Shown piece by piece: positions 20,538-34,100 of a stretch of 64,000 nt of DNA. Below the pieces are notes generated by a model. It ran no database searches. It had not been told where the DNA came from and saw nothing but the letters and a program-made list of their open reading frames with translations. The stretch is from Lasiosphaeris hirsuta (lineage: Eukaryota > Ascomycota > Sordariomycetes > Sordariales > Lasiosphaeriaceae). The position numbers and the translations under genes are program-made. Where the stretch lies: the NCBI GenBank assembly GCA_030549175.1, contig JAUKUA010000007.1, positions 2,108,001-2,172,000 of the forward strand. Reading direction: 5' to 3'. The number at the start of each line of letters is the position of its first letter. Position 1 is the first letter of the stretch.

Positions 20538-22942
20538 TTAATCGTCTCTCTGCTTATCCTGGCCATCATCAACCAGGATGACAACCGTCAACGTCGCGGC
20601 GTACGCCTCGCGGATGGCACACGCCATGCTATTCCATATGTCAGCCCCTTCCTCATAGACATCACTTCATAGGGACAAAACTCACCAAGTCCTCCCCACA
20701 TCCGCTACCACGGCACTCAGCCCCCAGCGGGCACACCACGCCCTAGCCAGGACCTCATTATCAGGCACGCCAAACGCCTCGACGACCAAGACCTTCTCCT
20801 CGTCGACTCCCAGCTCCGGTCTGCCGAGATCCCCGGTGCTCTTGGCCTTGGTATCAGCCCTGCTCGCGCCACCCCCGCCCTGCGGCGGCGGCGACACGGA
20901 CCTTGTCGCCCTCTTGTCCCCGGCCCCGCCATCCCAGTCCTTCATATCCAGCAGCTCCTCGACGCGGACGCACTCAAACACGTAGTCGAAGAAGAGCACG
21001 TGCGGGCCCTCGGAGCACGGCCACGCGCTGACGAAGCTGACGTCGTACACGAGGCGCAGCGGCCACGATACGCCGTCGACGGCGAACTGCACGCTCGCGT
21101 CGAACCAGCGGGGCCCGCTGTCGGTGGTGGGGGTGGGGGCAGGCCGCAGGCTGAGGAGCTCGATGCGCACGAGGTCGTCGCCGCCGCCGCCGTCGACGCT
21201 CAGCGGGGAGACAAGCGAGTACTCTTTGACGGGGAAGACTTGGGCCGGAGGGCCGAGCGGGTCGGAGCGCTCGCTCATGGAGCGCACGTCGTCGGGCTCG
21301 ATGCCGCGGCGTCCGGGCGGGCGGCGGGAGCGGATCCGGGCGATTTGCGACCGGCCGAGGTCAACCGAGGGCCGGGCGGGCCCGACCCACCCCGCCACAG
21401 CGCGGCACGTAGGCGCGAGGACTTTCCCGACGATGCAAGCGGCCGTCCAGTAGGTGTAGCTGTTGCGGTATTGGAAGCCGCAGTGGGGGTGGACGTGGGT
21501 GAGAAGGGCGAGGTCGTCGGTCGCTTTGTCGGGGTCGATGTCGACGAGGGCGTTCATGATGAGGAAGGGGAAGGTTGGGCCGGGGAGGACGAGGCCGGAG
21601 AAGAAGGCCATGGCGTGCGATGAGACGAGGTCCAGTGTGCCATCGGCGTCGCGCTGCCTCAGTTGGGAGAGGGTCTCGGAGAGATTGGGCCATTTCATCA
21701 TCTGCGCGAAGCGTTTCAACATCTTGACTTGGCGCTTTTTGAGCTTGAGGCGCAGGCGCAGCTGGTCCGGGTAGGCGCCGTAGTCTTCGATGCGTATGTT
21801 CTCGCGCCAGCGCCGGGCGACGGCCATGCTCCACTGGATTGTGGGCGGGATCTGTAAGAGCAGCTTCTCCCGGGCTTCTGTTATGTGGTGCTTCGAGTTG
21901 ATCCGCTGATCAAGCTCGGCGCTGAGGAGCAGCTGGTGGAAGAACTTGAGATAGGTGGCGGCATTGGCAGGGCTTGTGTCGAAGATGAACTTGGTCGCGA
22001 CCTGGTTGCGTGGGTTTGTGAAGTCGATCCAATCCGGGCGTGACAAGACCATGATCAGGTCCGTAATCTGCTTGTCCAGTGTTCGATGCGGGCTGAGGTA
22101 CTTGTCTGGGTCACGCAGGAAGCGGCGGTAGAGGTTCTTATACATGAGATCCTCGTCATCGTCCTCAAGCCCCCTCTCCAGCTCCTTGATCCGCTCCAGG
22201 ATGCGCTCCAAATTCACCTCGCGCGGCATCACGCCGGGGTCACGCAGAGCAATAGAAGGCGGGAGCACGCTTGCCATTGACGCCCAGTGGTTGAGGGTGA
22301 TGGTACCCGGACGGCTGCCGAAGCAGAATGAGTAGCTCGGCTGCTCGAGGGTTTCCCAAGGGTAGGTAGCGGCGCCAGACCCCAGTATGCGCAGGGTCAT
22401 GAGCTGGGTCATGGAGTCGTGCTGGTTGGCGGCATCGGTCTCGTCGCCGCGGTTGCCGGCGGCGGTGGCGAAGAGGGCGTAATAGTTGTCCGAGACGTGG
22501 GGGATGGGCCGCTTGTGTCCCTTGAAAGCGGGCACGCCGCGCGAGATGAGCTGCATGGCCGGGCCCAGCGACAGCTCCTCCTTGTTCGAGATGCCCGAGG
22601 GCGGCCACTCGGTCAGCGGGCCCGTCTCGTAGGAGCGGCCGTTGTGTCCCGACACCTCGCGGCCCTTGCCCTTGGCGCTGGGATCGGGGCGCCGGGGTCT
22701 GCGACGGTCGCTCGACGGCACATCGTACCCGGACGTGCGCGGCGGCGCCTCGGACTGCCTGCGGCGGAGTACGTCGCCCTCGCTTGTCCGCCGAGGGTGG
22801 CTCTTTTCCTGCTGGCCCGTCAATCATAGTTCCCTCGTTAGTCTCAAATGGCGGGGAGGCACACCAGCTTCTTGCTCTTGGTCGCCGAGCTCTTGTTGCG
22901 GAACAGGCCCTCCCAGAAGCCCTTCTTCTTTGGCTCAGCCAT
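20538..22942 (-). CDS. Large conserved fungal protein of unknown function
   Basis: Three exons: 22865-22942 (MAEPKKKGFWEGLFRNKSS), 20686-22808 and 20538-20628, together 763 residues. The first intron (56 nt) has a CTAAC branch. The last (57 nt, GTGAGT donor, CTGAC branch, ATAG acceptor) replaces an apparent stop and adds a coherent ending with ACAIREAYAATLTVVILVDD. The first about 110 residues are basic and disordered (RRRPRRPDPSAKGKG). A mostly helical central region follows, with an acidic ERIKELERGLEDDDED coiled segment near 225-240 and a basic LRLRLKLKKRQVKMLKRF stretch near 400. The C-terminal third has Gly- and Pro-rich linkers. No membrane segment, signal peptide or catalytic motif is evident. 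I do not recognise the family. Confidence 0.75.
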
Positions 22943-23928
22943 TCGTGCACCCTTGTGGTCGTGTTACTAGTGATACTAGCAGTACTGCCAGGCCAAGTTG
23001 GTTGTTCAGCGTCTGCTGCAGTCGCAACGTGCGGCAAACATCTGCGCATGTCTTGCTCCACGGGCTTTTTTTTATTTATCTTGCTGTTCACTGTGGAGCT
23101 GCGCACTGGAAGAAACCCGAAACGGCTTCTGCGAGGCTGAGCGTTTTTAGACTCCGGTGCTTGCGGCAGGACACACGCGCGTCATGAGATGCCCGAGTGT
23201 GCGTTGCGTCGACGTGTTGCGCTCCGTGCTGCTGTGGTGCTCTGTGGCTGCGCAGCCAACGCCGTTCGACGGTAGGGGGACGCTGTTTCGCTATTCGTGA
23301 GATATCCTGCAAAAGTCAAATGTTGGATTATTTTAGGCAGGTTCCATAGCGGTCCCGGCGCACAGAATCTCCATGGCAGCAATGATCTTTGATTGGGATG
23401 GGATGGGACAAGATGCAAGATAAAGTTGCATTCTTTGATTAATTTTCTGTACCATTTCGCTAATAGAGATATATACCTCCCGATGAAACACGCAGGTCGG
23501 CAAGGGTGTGACAAGAGGCATGCACGGCAGGAGCAGACAGGCCGGACAGGGCCTCGGAAGCCATGTGCCTGCCCAACCATTGCAGCGCAGCAGCTCGGTG
23601 CAGCTGAAGCGAATGCAAGGGGGCACTGTCTGGGCCTCTTACCCAACCCAATGGCCCGCTTCCAGCCGTGCTGCGACGATGCCGCCCTTTTCCTGGCTTC
23701 TCTGGTCGTGCGTGTCCGACTCGACCTCGGCTGCCACCTCATCACTTGGTGCAATACCGCTCTCAGCACCATTATAGCCCAGACTAGTTCCTATATCAGC
23801 AAAAGTATCACGCTAATCTCCCCTGCTCAATCTGGTATATCTCAACTCCTCCTACACAGTCCACCAAGGGCAGTCATTTTATATGCCATGCTATGCCATG
23901 TTATGCCAATATCCAACCTGGGTATCAC
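22943..23928. other. Intergenic region with a short tandem repeat
   Basis: Promoter of the unknown gene and 3' side of the VTC-type gene. A three-fold 10-bp repeat is at 23882-23910. A long apparent frame at 23393-24022 has no coherent protein features and overlaps the real last exon of the next gene. Confidence 0.5.
23882..23910. repeat. Three-unit 10-bp tandem repeat
   Basis: Three near-identical units of the form TATGCCATGY in the probable 3' UTR of the VTC-type gene; the third unit is diverged. No known role. Confidence 0.6.
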
Positions 23929-26287
23929 TCAGAGATCGCCAACAAACAAGGTTGTGTTCCCATCATGTCCCTCATTCCCGCCGCCGCCGTTTCCGCCCTT
24001 CCCAAAAGCAGCCCGATACTAGATTGTCACCGTCAGCAAACATACCATCCGGAACAGAACATCATGGAGTACTCACCGCAAACACAAAATTCAACACCAG
24101 CGCCAACATCAGCGCCCCGCTGATCACCAGTGGCCCAACCATGCTATCAAAGTCCTTTCCGCTCCTCGCCACAATCATGCTCCTCCGCCAATGCAGTGTG
24201 TAGTATCCCCAGCACCCCGAGAACACGGCGATCAGAATGTACCCAATGCCCATCCACTCAGCCACCGTGCCCTTCCCCGCCGCCGTATACAGACTAATGG
24301 CCAGCCCGCCTAGCAGCACGCAGATGTGCTGCCACCGCAGAAACGTCCGCTCGTTGGCCAGCCACACCTTGGGCTCGATTTGCAGCGGGCCCGAGTTCTT
24401 GATCCACTCGGTTGGCTCCACCACGCCCTCGGGCATCGCCGCAGCTGCCTCGCGTGCCCGCCGCGCCTTGGCGTACTTGGACAGCGAGAAGCCCGGGAAG
24501 ATAGACGACAGCGTGCCATAGTCGCGCCGACCCTCTTCCGCTGCCCCGCCGTTCTCCCCGTTCACCGCCGTCTCCGGCCGGGGGCTGGCCGCTGCGGCAG
24601 CACTCTCTGCCGCCACCCGTTCCGATAGGTATGACTTAGCCACCGGCGAGCTCTTGGAGGGCTTGTAGGACCCTAGCTTAGTGCCGAGGAAGCTACCCAC
24701 CACCTGCTCGTTCTCGGCCCGGAGCGCCCGCCGCTCCTCCTCCTCCTCAAAAGCAACCTGAGGGTCCTTACGGATATCCGTGTCTAGATCGCTGAGCCAG
24801 AAGGGCAAGCGGTTGACGTAGTCCTCGAATAGAGAGGCGACGCCGTGCACAAACTTGGAGAACCGAGGGGACGGATGCACCAGGTGCGACCCTATTAAAT
24901 CCTGTACCCATCCTGGCCGTTTTCGGTTGCTGTCCTCCTTCAGCTTGATCTCCAGTACTGCATACGGGAAGCGCGATACTTCGCTCTGGTTAATGTTCTT
25001 GAAGGGGTACGTCATGTCGCCGTTGTCAATATCCGTCCGATGCCAATCCTGCGGGTCGCGACAGGGTCGGCTTCGGTCCAATGTGTCCTCCCTTATAAAA
25101 GCAATGTCGGTATCAATCGAGATCCTGACACGGTCATCGCCCGGCTTCTGGAAGGCAGTCCGGACGTAGTTGGCGCGTATGAGCGGCTCGAGCTTGTTTT
25201 GTTGGATGAACTCCTGTATCGCGTCGGCCGTCGACTGAAACTCCTCTACGTCCTTTGCGCTTTGGCCCTGTCTCTCCATCTTCTGGACGGACTTCTCCAT
25301 CTTGTACTCACCATCGATGAAGGGCTTGATGTACTTCTCCTTGATGACGAACTTGTGCTCCTCACTGCTACCGTTCTCGTGCAGCACTTTTTGCTCAAGA
25401 AATATGTCGGGCTTCGAACTCAGCTGTCCATACCACCGCAAGCGCAATGACGACGCTTCGCCCTCACGCTCCACCTTCTTGGAGTAGAGCGGAAACTTGG
25501 CGCTGTCAAAGTAGAGCGACGTGATGGTAGGGTCCTCGTTCCCGTCGACCTCCTTGGCAGCCTGTTGGCTGTAGACGAGGTTGGGTAGCCGCCGGAGGAT
25601 GTACGTCTTGACCTCAAGTAGGTTGTCGGGATGCACCCAGAACTTGTGCGCCGTATACCTCTCGCCGTTGTGGGTCTCGGCCTGGCTGTCCGGATCGAGT
25701 GGGTACGCCTCAGCCGGGCCGTTCTCCTCGAGCTGTTGCCGGATGGCAAAGTACATGAGAGAGAGTTTGTTGAGCATAGGAGAGTAGGCCTGCTCCGAGT
25801 TGAAGGGCCGCTTCGACAGGCTGACCTGCATCATGGGCCGAATCTTGTAGCGGTCACCGCGCTTCCGGTCATGCTTCTTGATGATCTTCAAGAATCCCGT
25901 GTAGTTGAGGTTGCTATACTTCTGGAGCTGCTTGACTTCGTTGGTGATGTTGTCGAGCTCGCTCTCGAGATCCTTGAGCGGCTGGACATCGGCGTCGCTC
26001 TTGGGCTTGGGCTTGCCATCCTCGGTCGTCGAGAGGCCCTTGAGCTTATCGAAGGCAGCGTCAGCGCGTTCGCGCAGCCCCTTGACTTTCTCTTCCTGGA
26101 ATCGGGCGACCTTCTCGAGCTGCGTGTTAAAGATCTCATCGCAGAAACGATTCTCGTCATCCTCGGTCCATGGCTCGTCGTCGTCGTCGTGGTCTTCTCG
26201 CAAAATGCTCTTGAGTTTTCCGTAGTCAATATAGTTTTCCTTCCACGGTGCGTAGACCGACTGCCGCAGTGTCTTTCCAAAACGCAT
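23929..26287 (-). CDS. Vacuolar transporter chaperone (VTC) subunit with SPX domain, Vtc2/3-like
   Basis: Subunit of the vacuolar polyphosphate polymerase complex. Exons 24077-26287 and 23929-24018 give 766 residues; the 58-nt intron has a GTGAGT donor, CTGAC branch and CTAG acceptor. Domains in order: SPX (1 to about 155, with the Lys cluster IIKKHDRKR near 135-143 that binds inositol pyrophosphate), the VTC tunnel domain (about 210-510), an acidic linker and a three-helix DUF202 membrane domain (about 640-737). In the tunnel domain RLRWYG (282-287), Lys300, Arg371, EIKL (446-449) and RFSKF (475-479) are present. The start (VYAPWKENYIDYGKLK) and KPDIFLEQK resemble Vtc2/Vtc3 more than catalytic Vtc4, so it may be the regulatory subunit; Vtc4 cannot be excluded. 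The second exon adds a Gly-rich hydrophilic tail. Confidence 0.9.
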
Positions 26288-27597
26288 GGTATAGGAGGTT
26301 CGGCGTTGGGGAGCGCGACTCTTCGATCTGGCGCTCCTGTGGATGGGTAATGATAACCAAGGCTGACTTGATTCAGAAAAAGGCGCGCGCTACCGTAAAG
26401 TGTGTTGACAGTATGTTGGTAATTGATATAACCAGGAAGAAAAACGCAACCCAAACTATCGTGGGCTCCCGTTCACAAAAGACGCAAAAACGAGGGGAGG
26501 CGATTGATCATGATCGGGCAAACCGCGACGCCTGGGCAACGGGTCGGTTCTCAGTTCGTCATCCCATGCCCCACTACAGTTTAGGGAGGAGCTGGCTGAG
26601 CCCAATTGACCAATCACTTAGCCCACGTGCTCAGATACCGAGTTCTGCAGCCTGCAGGCAGGCCCAAACCAGCGCCCCCTTCCCCCCTCTCCCCCACCTG
26701 ACCGTCGAAACCTAATATCCCCCCTAAATCAACATGCACCCTGACCCCGGTTTCTGCTTATTAGCGGTTGGCTCGGAAGGGAGAAGTCTTGAGAAGCCTC
26801 ACGAAAGGAAAGAAAGTAATATTTTGAGGTATCTTAAAAAGGCCTTTCATATTTTTAAAAAGACATCAATCAGTATTAAACATCGACATTGAAAACCATC
26901 CGGACAGGCTACCGCGTGCAACAAAGCTCTCGTTCCCATATCAACAACTTTTAAGTCACAGACTCACAAACAGACAAGGACTTAGTTATACAAATAAAAC
27001 TCGTTTGCTTATTCGCGTAGAGCTTCGAAGCTGGAGGGAAAGGCCTTTCCAGCATCAAAAGCAGCCTTCCTGGCATTTAGAAAGGCATACTTAAGTTTTC
27101 ACTAGACCTTCCCATCATCAAAAAGGACATATGTAGCATTTAAAAGGCCTTGGTGTTGTTTTGAAAGGCCTTTCCCATGTCCAAAAACAACGGTCAGATG
27201 ATGTCTTAAGACACAGAAAACAGCATCATCATTGGAAATCAATAGCAACTTGATCTCTTTGCCATGTAGTTAAGGCTATATACAGCAAGTGAGTACAGAT
27301 CATCGAATATGCACAAGACCGTTGCTTGAAGGGAGCTAAACTCAACCCGCACCGTATTTCGCCCATGCATCATCATTCCAAAGCCAATTGCAAGATCCCC
27401 TATACTAAGTCAAACCCCGAAGGACGACTAATGCTTTGCGGAGTGGTATCAAATCAGAAAAGAGACGAACATGACCCATGCTTGTACCCCATCATCCATC
27501 CCAATAACCATGATGCCGCCCGTCTTAGCCTTACAAAGCAATACATACTTTGTTGCTCGCACGCTATGTAATTCGCAAGTCTTCATCTGCGACGTAT
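26288..27597. other. AT-rich intergenic region with repeated palindromes
   Basis: Promoter side of the VTC-type gene and 3' side of glutamate synthase. From about 26740 to 27560 the base composition drops well below the neighbours and carries diverged repeats (26838-27200). No supported gene. Confidence 0.55.
26838..27200. repeat. Cluster of AAAGGCCTTT palindromes in diverged repeat units
   Basis: The 10-bp palindrome AAAGGCCTTT occurs at 26838-26847, 27039-27048 and 27164-27173, with a 9/10 copy at 27143-27152. Between them, units of about 50-60 bp repeat imperfectly (CCTTYCC, then CATCAAAA, then GGCATTTA or GCATTTAAAAGG). The patch is AT-rich. It could be an eroded repeat, a binding-site cluster or a decayed element. 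Confidence 0.6.
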
Positions 27598-30500
27598 CTA
27601 CGCAGCCGCTGCCGCAGCAAAGACCTCCTGGGCAGTACGCTTGACGATACCACCCGTGACAGGTAGGCCAGTACTGTGCTCGAGGAATAAATCAACCTCG
27701 CGAGCTGCCTGCCGACCCTCGTTGATACCCCTGAGAATACAATTAGCTTTTTGTACTCCAGAAACGCTTGTAATTAATGCTTCACTTACCAAACAATGAG
27801 CGACTGTCCACGACGGCAATCGCCAGCGGCGAAAACGCCCTCAATATTGGTGCTGTACTTGCCCGCCGGTGTCTTAACGTTCTTGCGGGCATCCTTTTCA
27901 ATGTCGTCGCCAAGAACGCGGCCCTCGGGACCGAGGAAGCCCATGGAGAGGAGGACTAGATCGGCCGGGAAGAATTGTTGAGAGCCCTCAATTTTCTTCA
28001 TGTCCCATCCACCGCTTGGTGATTTGGTCCACTCGACACGCATCGTGTTGATGCCCTTGACCTTGCCAGTGCCATCGTCGACAAATTCCTCCGACATGAT
28101 GCAGAACTCACGGGGGTCCTTGCCCATGTGCTGCTTCACCTCCGTGTGACCATAGTCGACACGGTAAATGCGAGGCCACTGAGGCCAAGGGTTGTCTCGT
28201 GCACGCTCCGGAGGAGGCTGAGGTAGCAGCTCAAAGTTGATGACCGACTTAGCGCCATGGCGAACCGAAGTGCCGATGCAGTCATTTCCGGTATCACCGC
28301 CACCGATGACAACAACGTTCTTATCCTTGGCCGAGATGTAAGAACCGTCAGTAAGCTCGGAGTCGAGGAGTGACTTGGTGTTCTTGTGCAGGAACTCCAT
28401 GGCAAAGTGGATACCCTCGAGGTTGCGGCCCTTGATGGGCAGGTCGCGAGCAACAGTCGCGCCAGTAGCAATCACTACGGCGTCGTGCTGCGCCTTGAGA
28501 TCCAGGAGTTGGACGTCTTCACCAACTGCGACACCTGTCTTGAACTCAATGCCTTCGGCCGCCATGAAGTCGGTACGTCTCTTGACAATGCGCTTGTCGA
28601 GCTTCATGTTGGGGATACCATACATGAGCAGGCCACCGAGGCGATCAGCTCGCTCGTATACAACAACGTTGTGGCCAGCCTTGTTAAGCTGGTCAGCACA
28701 AGCCAGACCGGCAGGACCGGATCCAATGATCGCGATCTTCTTGCCAGTCCGCACCTTTGGTGGCTGCGGAATCATCCAGCCCTTCTCGAACCCACGATCG
28801 ATAATAGCGCACTCGATAGATTTGATGCCGACGGGGTCCTCATTGATTCCAAGAACGCAAGCGCCCTCGCAAGGAGCAGGGCAGACGCGGCCAGTGAACT
28901 CGGGGAAGTTGTTAGTCATGAGAAGGCGGTCGAGGGCATCACGCCATTGGTTCTAGTTTTTGGTTAGCAAATGCGATTTTAAAGGGATAGGCTGGGATGA
29001 ACGGACTTGGAATATTAGTTCGTTGAACTTAGGTATGATGTTGGAGATTGGGCATCCAGTGTCGGACTGGCAGAAGGGGACACCACAGTCCATGCAACGA
29101 GCGGACTGATATTTGAGCTCATCTTCATCAAGTCTTTGGGAAAGCTCGGCCCAATCCTTAGTGCGGGTCGCTGCGGGGCGGTATTTCTCGGATCGGCGCT
29201 GGTACTTCATGAAGCCCTTTGTCTTGTCTAGCACAAGAGCCTTCTTCTTATCAGCCTTGCTGTCTCCAACAGTCTCCTCGATGTCCTGGAGCTTGGCCGG
29301 CTTATGATCGTGTTTGGCAACGCCGGCGACGATGGGAAGGTTATATTCGGCACGCTTGGCCACAGCATCCTTGGCAGCTTTCTCCTGTAGGATGCGCTTA
29401 TAATCGACGGGTAAGACCTTGACGAAGCGGGATAAGGCCCGGTTGAAGTCGAGCAGGATGCGGGCAGCAAGCGCCGAGCCGGTGTAATGGTGATGGTCCT
29501 CGATGAGGCCACGGACAAATGCAATCTCTTCGGGGTCATCAATGCCACTCGCTTCAACCATCTCGAGGTTCAGCTTGGACGAGAAGTCCTTGTGGATGTC
29601 GAGGACATACGCAATACCACCAGACATACCGGCCGCAAAGTTACGGCCAGTGCTACCTAGGACGACAATGCGACCACCGGTCATGTACTCACAGCCGTGG
29701 TCACCTACACCCTCGACGACGGCAGTGGCACCGGAGTTGCGCACAGCGAACCGTTCAGCAGCAACACCACGGAAGAAGCAGGTACCACTCGTTGCTCCAT
29801 ACAAGCAAACGTTGCCAATGAGGATATTCTCCTCTGCCTTGAAGACAGCCGATCGGGGCGGATAGACGATAAGACGGCCACCAGAGAGGCCCTTGCCGAC
29901 GTAATCATTGGCATCGCCCTCCAACTCGAGCGTCACACCAGGAGCGAGGAAGGCACCGAAAGATTGACCGGCCGATCCCTTGATGTTGACGTGAACCGTG
30001 TCCATGGGCAGACCCTCCTCGCCGTAGCGCTTGGATATGTGATATGAAAGAGAAGTACCCATAGCACGATCAGTGTTGACAATGTCACACTCGATGCGAG
30101 AGGGTAGGCCCTTGTCTAGAGTCAACTCTGCCTCAGAAATGAGCTTGTTATCGAGGCGGACGTAGAGGCGGTGATCCTGCTTGCGGACATTGAAGGTGGC
30201 AACACCGGGTCGGAGCTTGTGAGCTGGGGTAAGGATGAGGGAGAGGTCAATGTTGGCGGTCTTGTTAGTCCTCAAGTCATCGCGAACTCTGAGAACCTCG
30301 ACATGTCCGATCATTTCGTTGACGGTGCGGAATCCGAGCTTCGCCATGATGGCGCGGAGCTCGTTTGCCACATAATAAAAGAAATTGATGACGTGCTCAG
30401 GCGTGCCAACAAACTTCTTCCGTAGCTCAGGGTCCTGCGTGGCAATGCCAACAGGGCAAGTGTTCAGATGGCACTTGCGCATAAAGATGCACCCCATGGC

Positions 30501-31128
30501 AATCAGGGGAGTGGTGGCAAAGCCCCATTCCTCGGCACCCAGGAGACAGGCGATAGCGACATCACGACCCGTGCGAAGTTGACCGTCAGTCTGGACTACC
30601 ACACGTCCTCTGAGATCATTCAGAACAAGAGTCTGATGCGTCTCAGCCAGGCCCAACTCCCAGGGAAGACCGGCGTACTTGATACCGGTCCAACGGGAGG
30701 CACCAGTGCCACCATCATGACCAGAGATCAAGATGTGATCGGCCTTCGCTTTGGCTACACCGGAGGCGACGATACCAACACCAGTCTCGGACACCAGCTT
30801 AACGGAAACCCGCGAGCGGGGGCTCGAGCACTTCAGGTCATAAATGAGCTGTTTCAAGTCCTCGATGCTGTATATGTCATGATGAGGAGGAGGCGAAATG
30901 AGACCGACGCCGGGGGTAGAGTGACGGGTGCGGGCAATAGACTTTGATACCTTATGGCCGGGGAGCTCACCGCCCTCGCCAGGCTTCGCACCCTGGGCCA
31001 TCTTGATCTGGATCTCATCGGAATCGGCAAGGTAGGCCGAGGTCACACCAAAGCGACCGGAGGCGACCTGCTTGATAGCCGACCGCATGGTATCGCCGTT
31101 GGCCATTCTCTGGGATCTCTCGGGATCC

Positions 31129-31160
<32 letters not shown>

Positions 31161-34100
31161 AAGTCTGTTCATAGCAACAGCCAAGGTAGAGTGTGCCTCC
31201 ATGGAGATGGAACCATACGACATGGCCCCGGTGCAGAAGCGTCGCACGATTTCGGTCCATGGCTCAACCTGGTCGATTGGAACTGGAGTGCAGTCCTCGA
31301 ACTTGAAGTCCAGCAGACCGCGAAGCGTACAGGCCTTGATCTGCTCGTACTCAGAGCGGGAGTAAGCCTCGTATGACTTGTCGTTCTTTGTCCTGACGGC
31401 GTCCTGGATGTTTGCGATTGATGTGGGATCGTTGATGTGCGCCTCACCACCATCACGCCAATGGTACTCGCCGGATTCAGGCAATCCTGCGACAGCAACG
31501 GTCGGCCGAGACGGGAAGCCACGCTCGTGTAAGCGGAAGGCATCTTCGGCGATAAGCTCAAAAGTAATACCCTTGATACGTGTGGCAGTTCCCTTAAAGC
31601 AGCGGTCGACAACAGAGTCATCTACGCCCAACGCCTCGAAAATCTGAGCACCCTTATAGCTGGCCAGGGTGGAGATGCCCATCTTGCTCATGACCTTGAG
31701 GATACCGCCATCGCAAGAATGCTTGTAATTATCGATCAGCTCGTCGTCGGTCAGCTTTTTCTTCATCAACTTTTCCCTGTTGAGCTTCAAGATGCACTCC
31801 ATCGCGAGATACGGGTTGATAGCATCGGCGCCGTAGCCGAGCAAGACACACATGTGGTGAACCTCGCGTGCCTCGGCGGTCTCGACAATAATTGCGGCCA
31901 TTGCGCGCCACTTGTTGTTGACAAGATGGTGATGAACCATGGCGGAGGCAAGGAGAGCCGAAACCGGGACCCGGCCCTTGGAAGTGCTGCGGTCAGACAG
32001 GACAATGATACGATCCCGGGCCTCAATGGCCGCGGTAGCCTCATTGCAGATATAGTCTAGGTGCTTGATATAACCCTCCACACCCTCTCCCTTGGGGAAT
32101 GTGATGTCAATAGTTCTCACTGTCCATTCTGGGTTGACCGCTGATATGTTCTTGAGCGCATTCAGCTCGGGGATAGAAAGGATAGGGCTGGGCAGCAGGA
32201 GTCTCCCGCATTGCGAAGAAGTCATCTCGAGCAGGTTTCCTTGAGGACCGACATAGCATTCCAGGGACATGACGATCGACTCTCTGATCGGATCGATTGG
32301 CGGGTTGGTGACCTGGGCGAATAGCTGGCGGAAATACTCGTAGAGGAGCTTGGGAGCTTGCGACAGGCATGCCAAGGGGGCATCGTTGCCCATAGAACCA
32401 AGAGCTTCCTTCTCGTCTGAGGCCATAGGAGCCAACAACAAGCTTACTTGCTCAAAGGTATAGCCATAAGCAAGGAGGAAAGGGTCCTCTTGCAGTCTCG
32501 TAGCATCGGGCTTGGCGGCTATGTCAACCTTCTTGTCCTGAGAAATCTTCTCCAGGACTTGAGGCATCGTGACCAACTCGTTATCCAGCCATGTCCTGAA
32601 ATCAGCACGGCTGGAAATGGCAGACTTGAGTTCGGAGTCATCAATGATGCGGCCAGCGAGTGTGTCAACCAACAGCATGCGTCCGGGCTGCAGGCGGCCT
32701 TTCTGAATGACCCGCTCAGGCTCGACAGCAATGGTGCCAACTTCTGAGGCACAGATGATGCGGTCATCATCCATAACGTAGTATCGGCAGGGCCTGAGGC
32801 CGTTACGATCGAGGTTGGCACCGCAGAACCGGCCGTCGGAAAATGTGAACAGGGCAGGCCCGTCCCAAGGCTCCATCTGGCATGCGGCCCACTCGTAGAA
32901 TGCGGCCTTCTTAGGATCCATCAGAGTGTTCCCTTGCCACGCCTCTGGAACCATCAGCATAACGGCCTCGGGGAGAGAGAGTACACCGTTGATCATGAGA
33001 AGCTCGAGCACATTGTCGAATGCAGCTGAATCAGAGCCGCCATCCTCGACAATAGGATAAAGCATCTCAAGCTCGTCGCCAAAGATGTCAGACTGCATAA
33101 CACCCTCGCGAGCGCGCATCCAGTTCTTATTACCCCGGAGGGTGTTGATCTCGCCTAGAGCGCTAGTTAACGCATTGTATCACGCTATATCTGGCATCTG
33201 CTGCTTACCATTGTGGGCAGCCCATCGTAAGGGCTGGGCACGGTCCCAAGAAGGAAACGTGTTCGTCGAGAAACGCGAGTGCACAAGGGCAAAATGTGCC
33301 TCGTAGTCCGCGTTGACCAGATCATGGTAATATTGGTACACCTGAACCGGCGCTAGCTGTCCCTTGTAGATGATGTTTCTATTGGACAGTGAGCAAAGGT
33401 AGAACCAGTTCTGGAGCCCGATAGTGTGCGTGGCCCGCTTGCGGAGCACATAAAGCTGTCTCTCAAAGTACTTGTCATCGAACTTCGCGGGGTCCGTCTC
33501 CTCAGGAGCGTTGCCAGTGCCATAAGCAGACGCCAAAACAACGAACGGCTGCAAAATGGTGGGCTCCCGGGAGGCGGCAGCAGGACCAAGGAGAGTCGAG
33601 TCCACAGGAGGCTCTCGCCACCCCAGGACCCTCAAACCCAAGGACTCGGCAACATCTTCCAATTGCCGCTTGCACTCGTGAAGAGTCTCCTGATCAGGTT
33701 TGAAGAATAGATTTCCCACGGCATACTGGCCTAGAGGAGGAAGCTCAACTCCAACCTCGCGAGCAAAGTTCTTGATGAAGAACTTGTGGGGAATGGATGT
33801 CATTACACCTGCACCATCACCATCTCGTGCGTCAGAACCCACCGCACCGCGATGGGTCATGTTGCATAGGAGGTTTCGCGCTATAATATGTCAGCACATT
33901 TCTTAGCGATTTTAGCCACAGATCATGGCGACTCACCATCGCTAACGATTTTGTGGCTTGCCTTGCCCTTGATATGGCTGGCGGTTGTTAGCATGTTGCC
34001 CAAGGCGTTTATGTACCCGTAGTGTCTTACCAAGCAAAGCCTACGCCACACGCATCTTTCTCAAGATCAGGGTCATACAGCCCCCTAGAACAAATTATGT

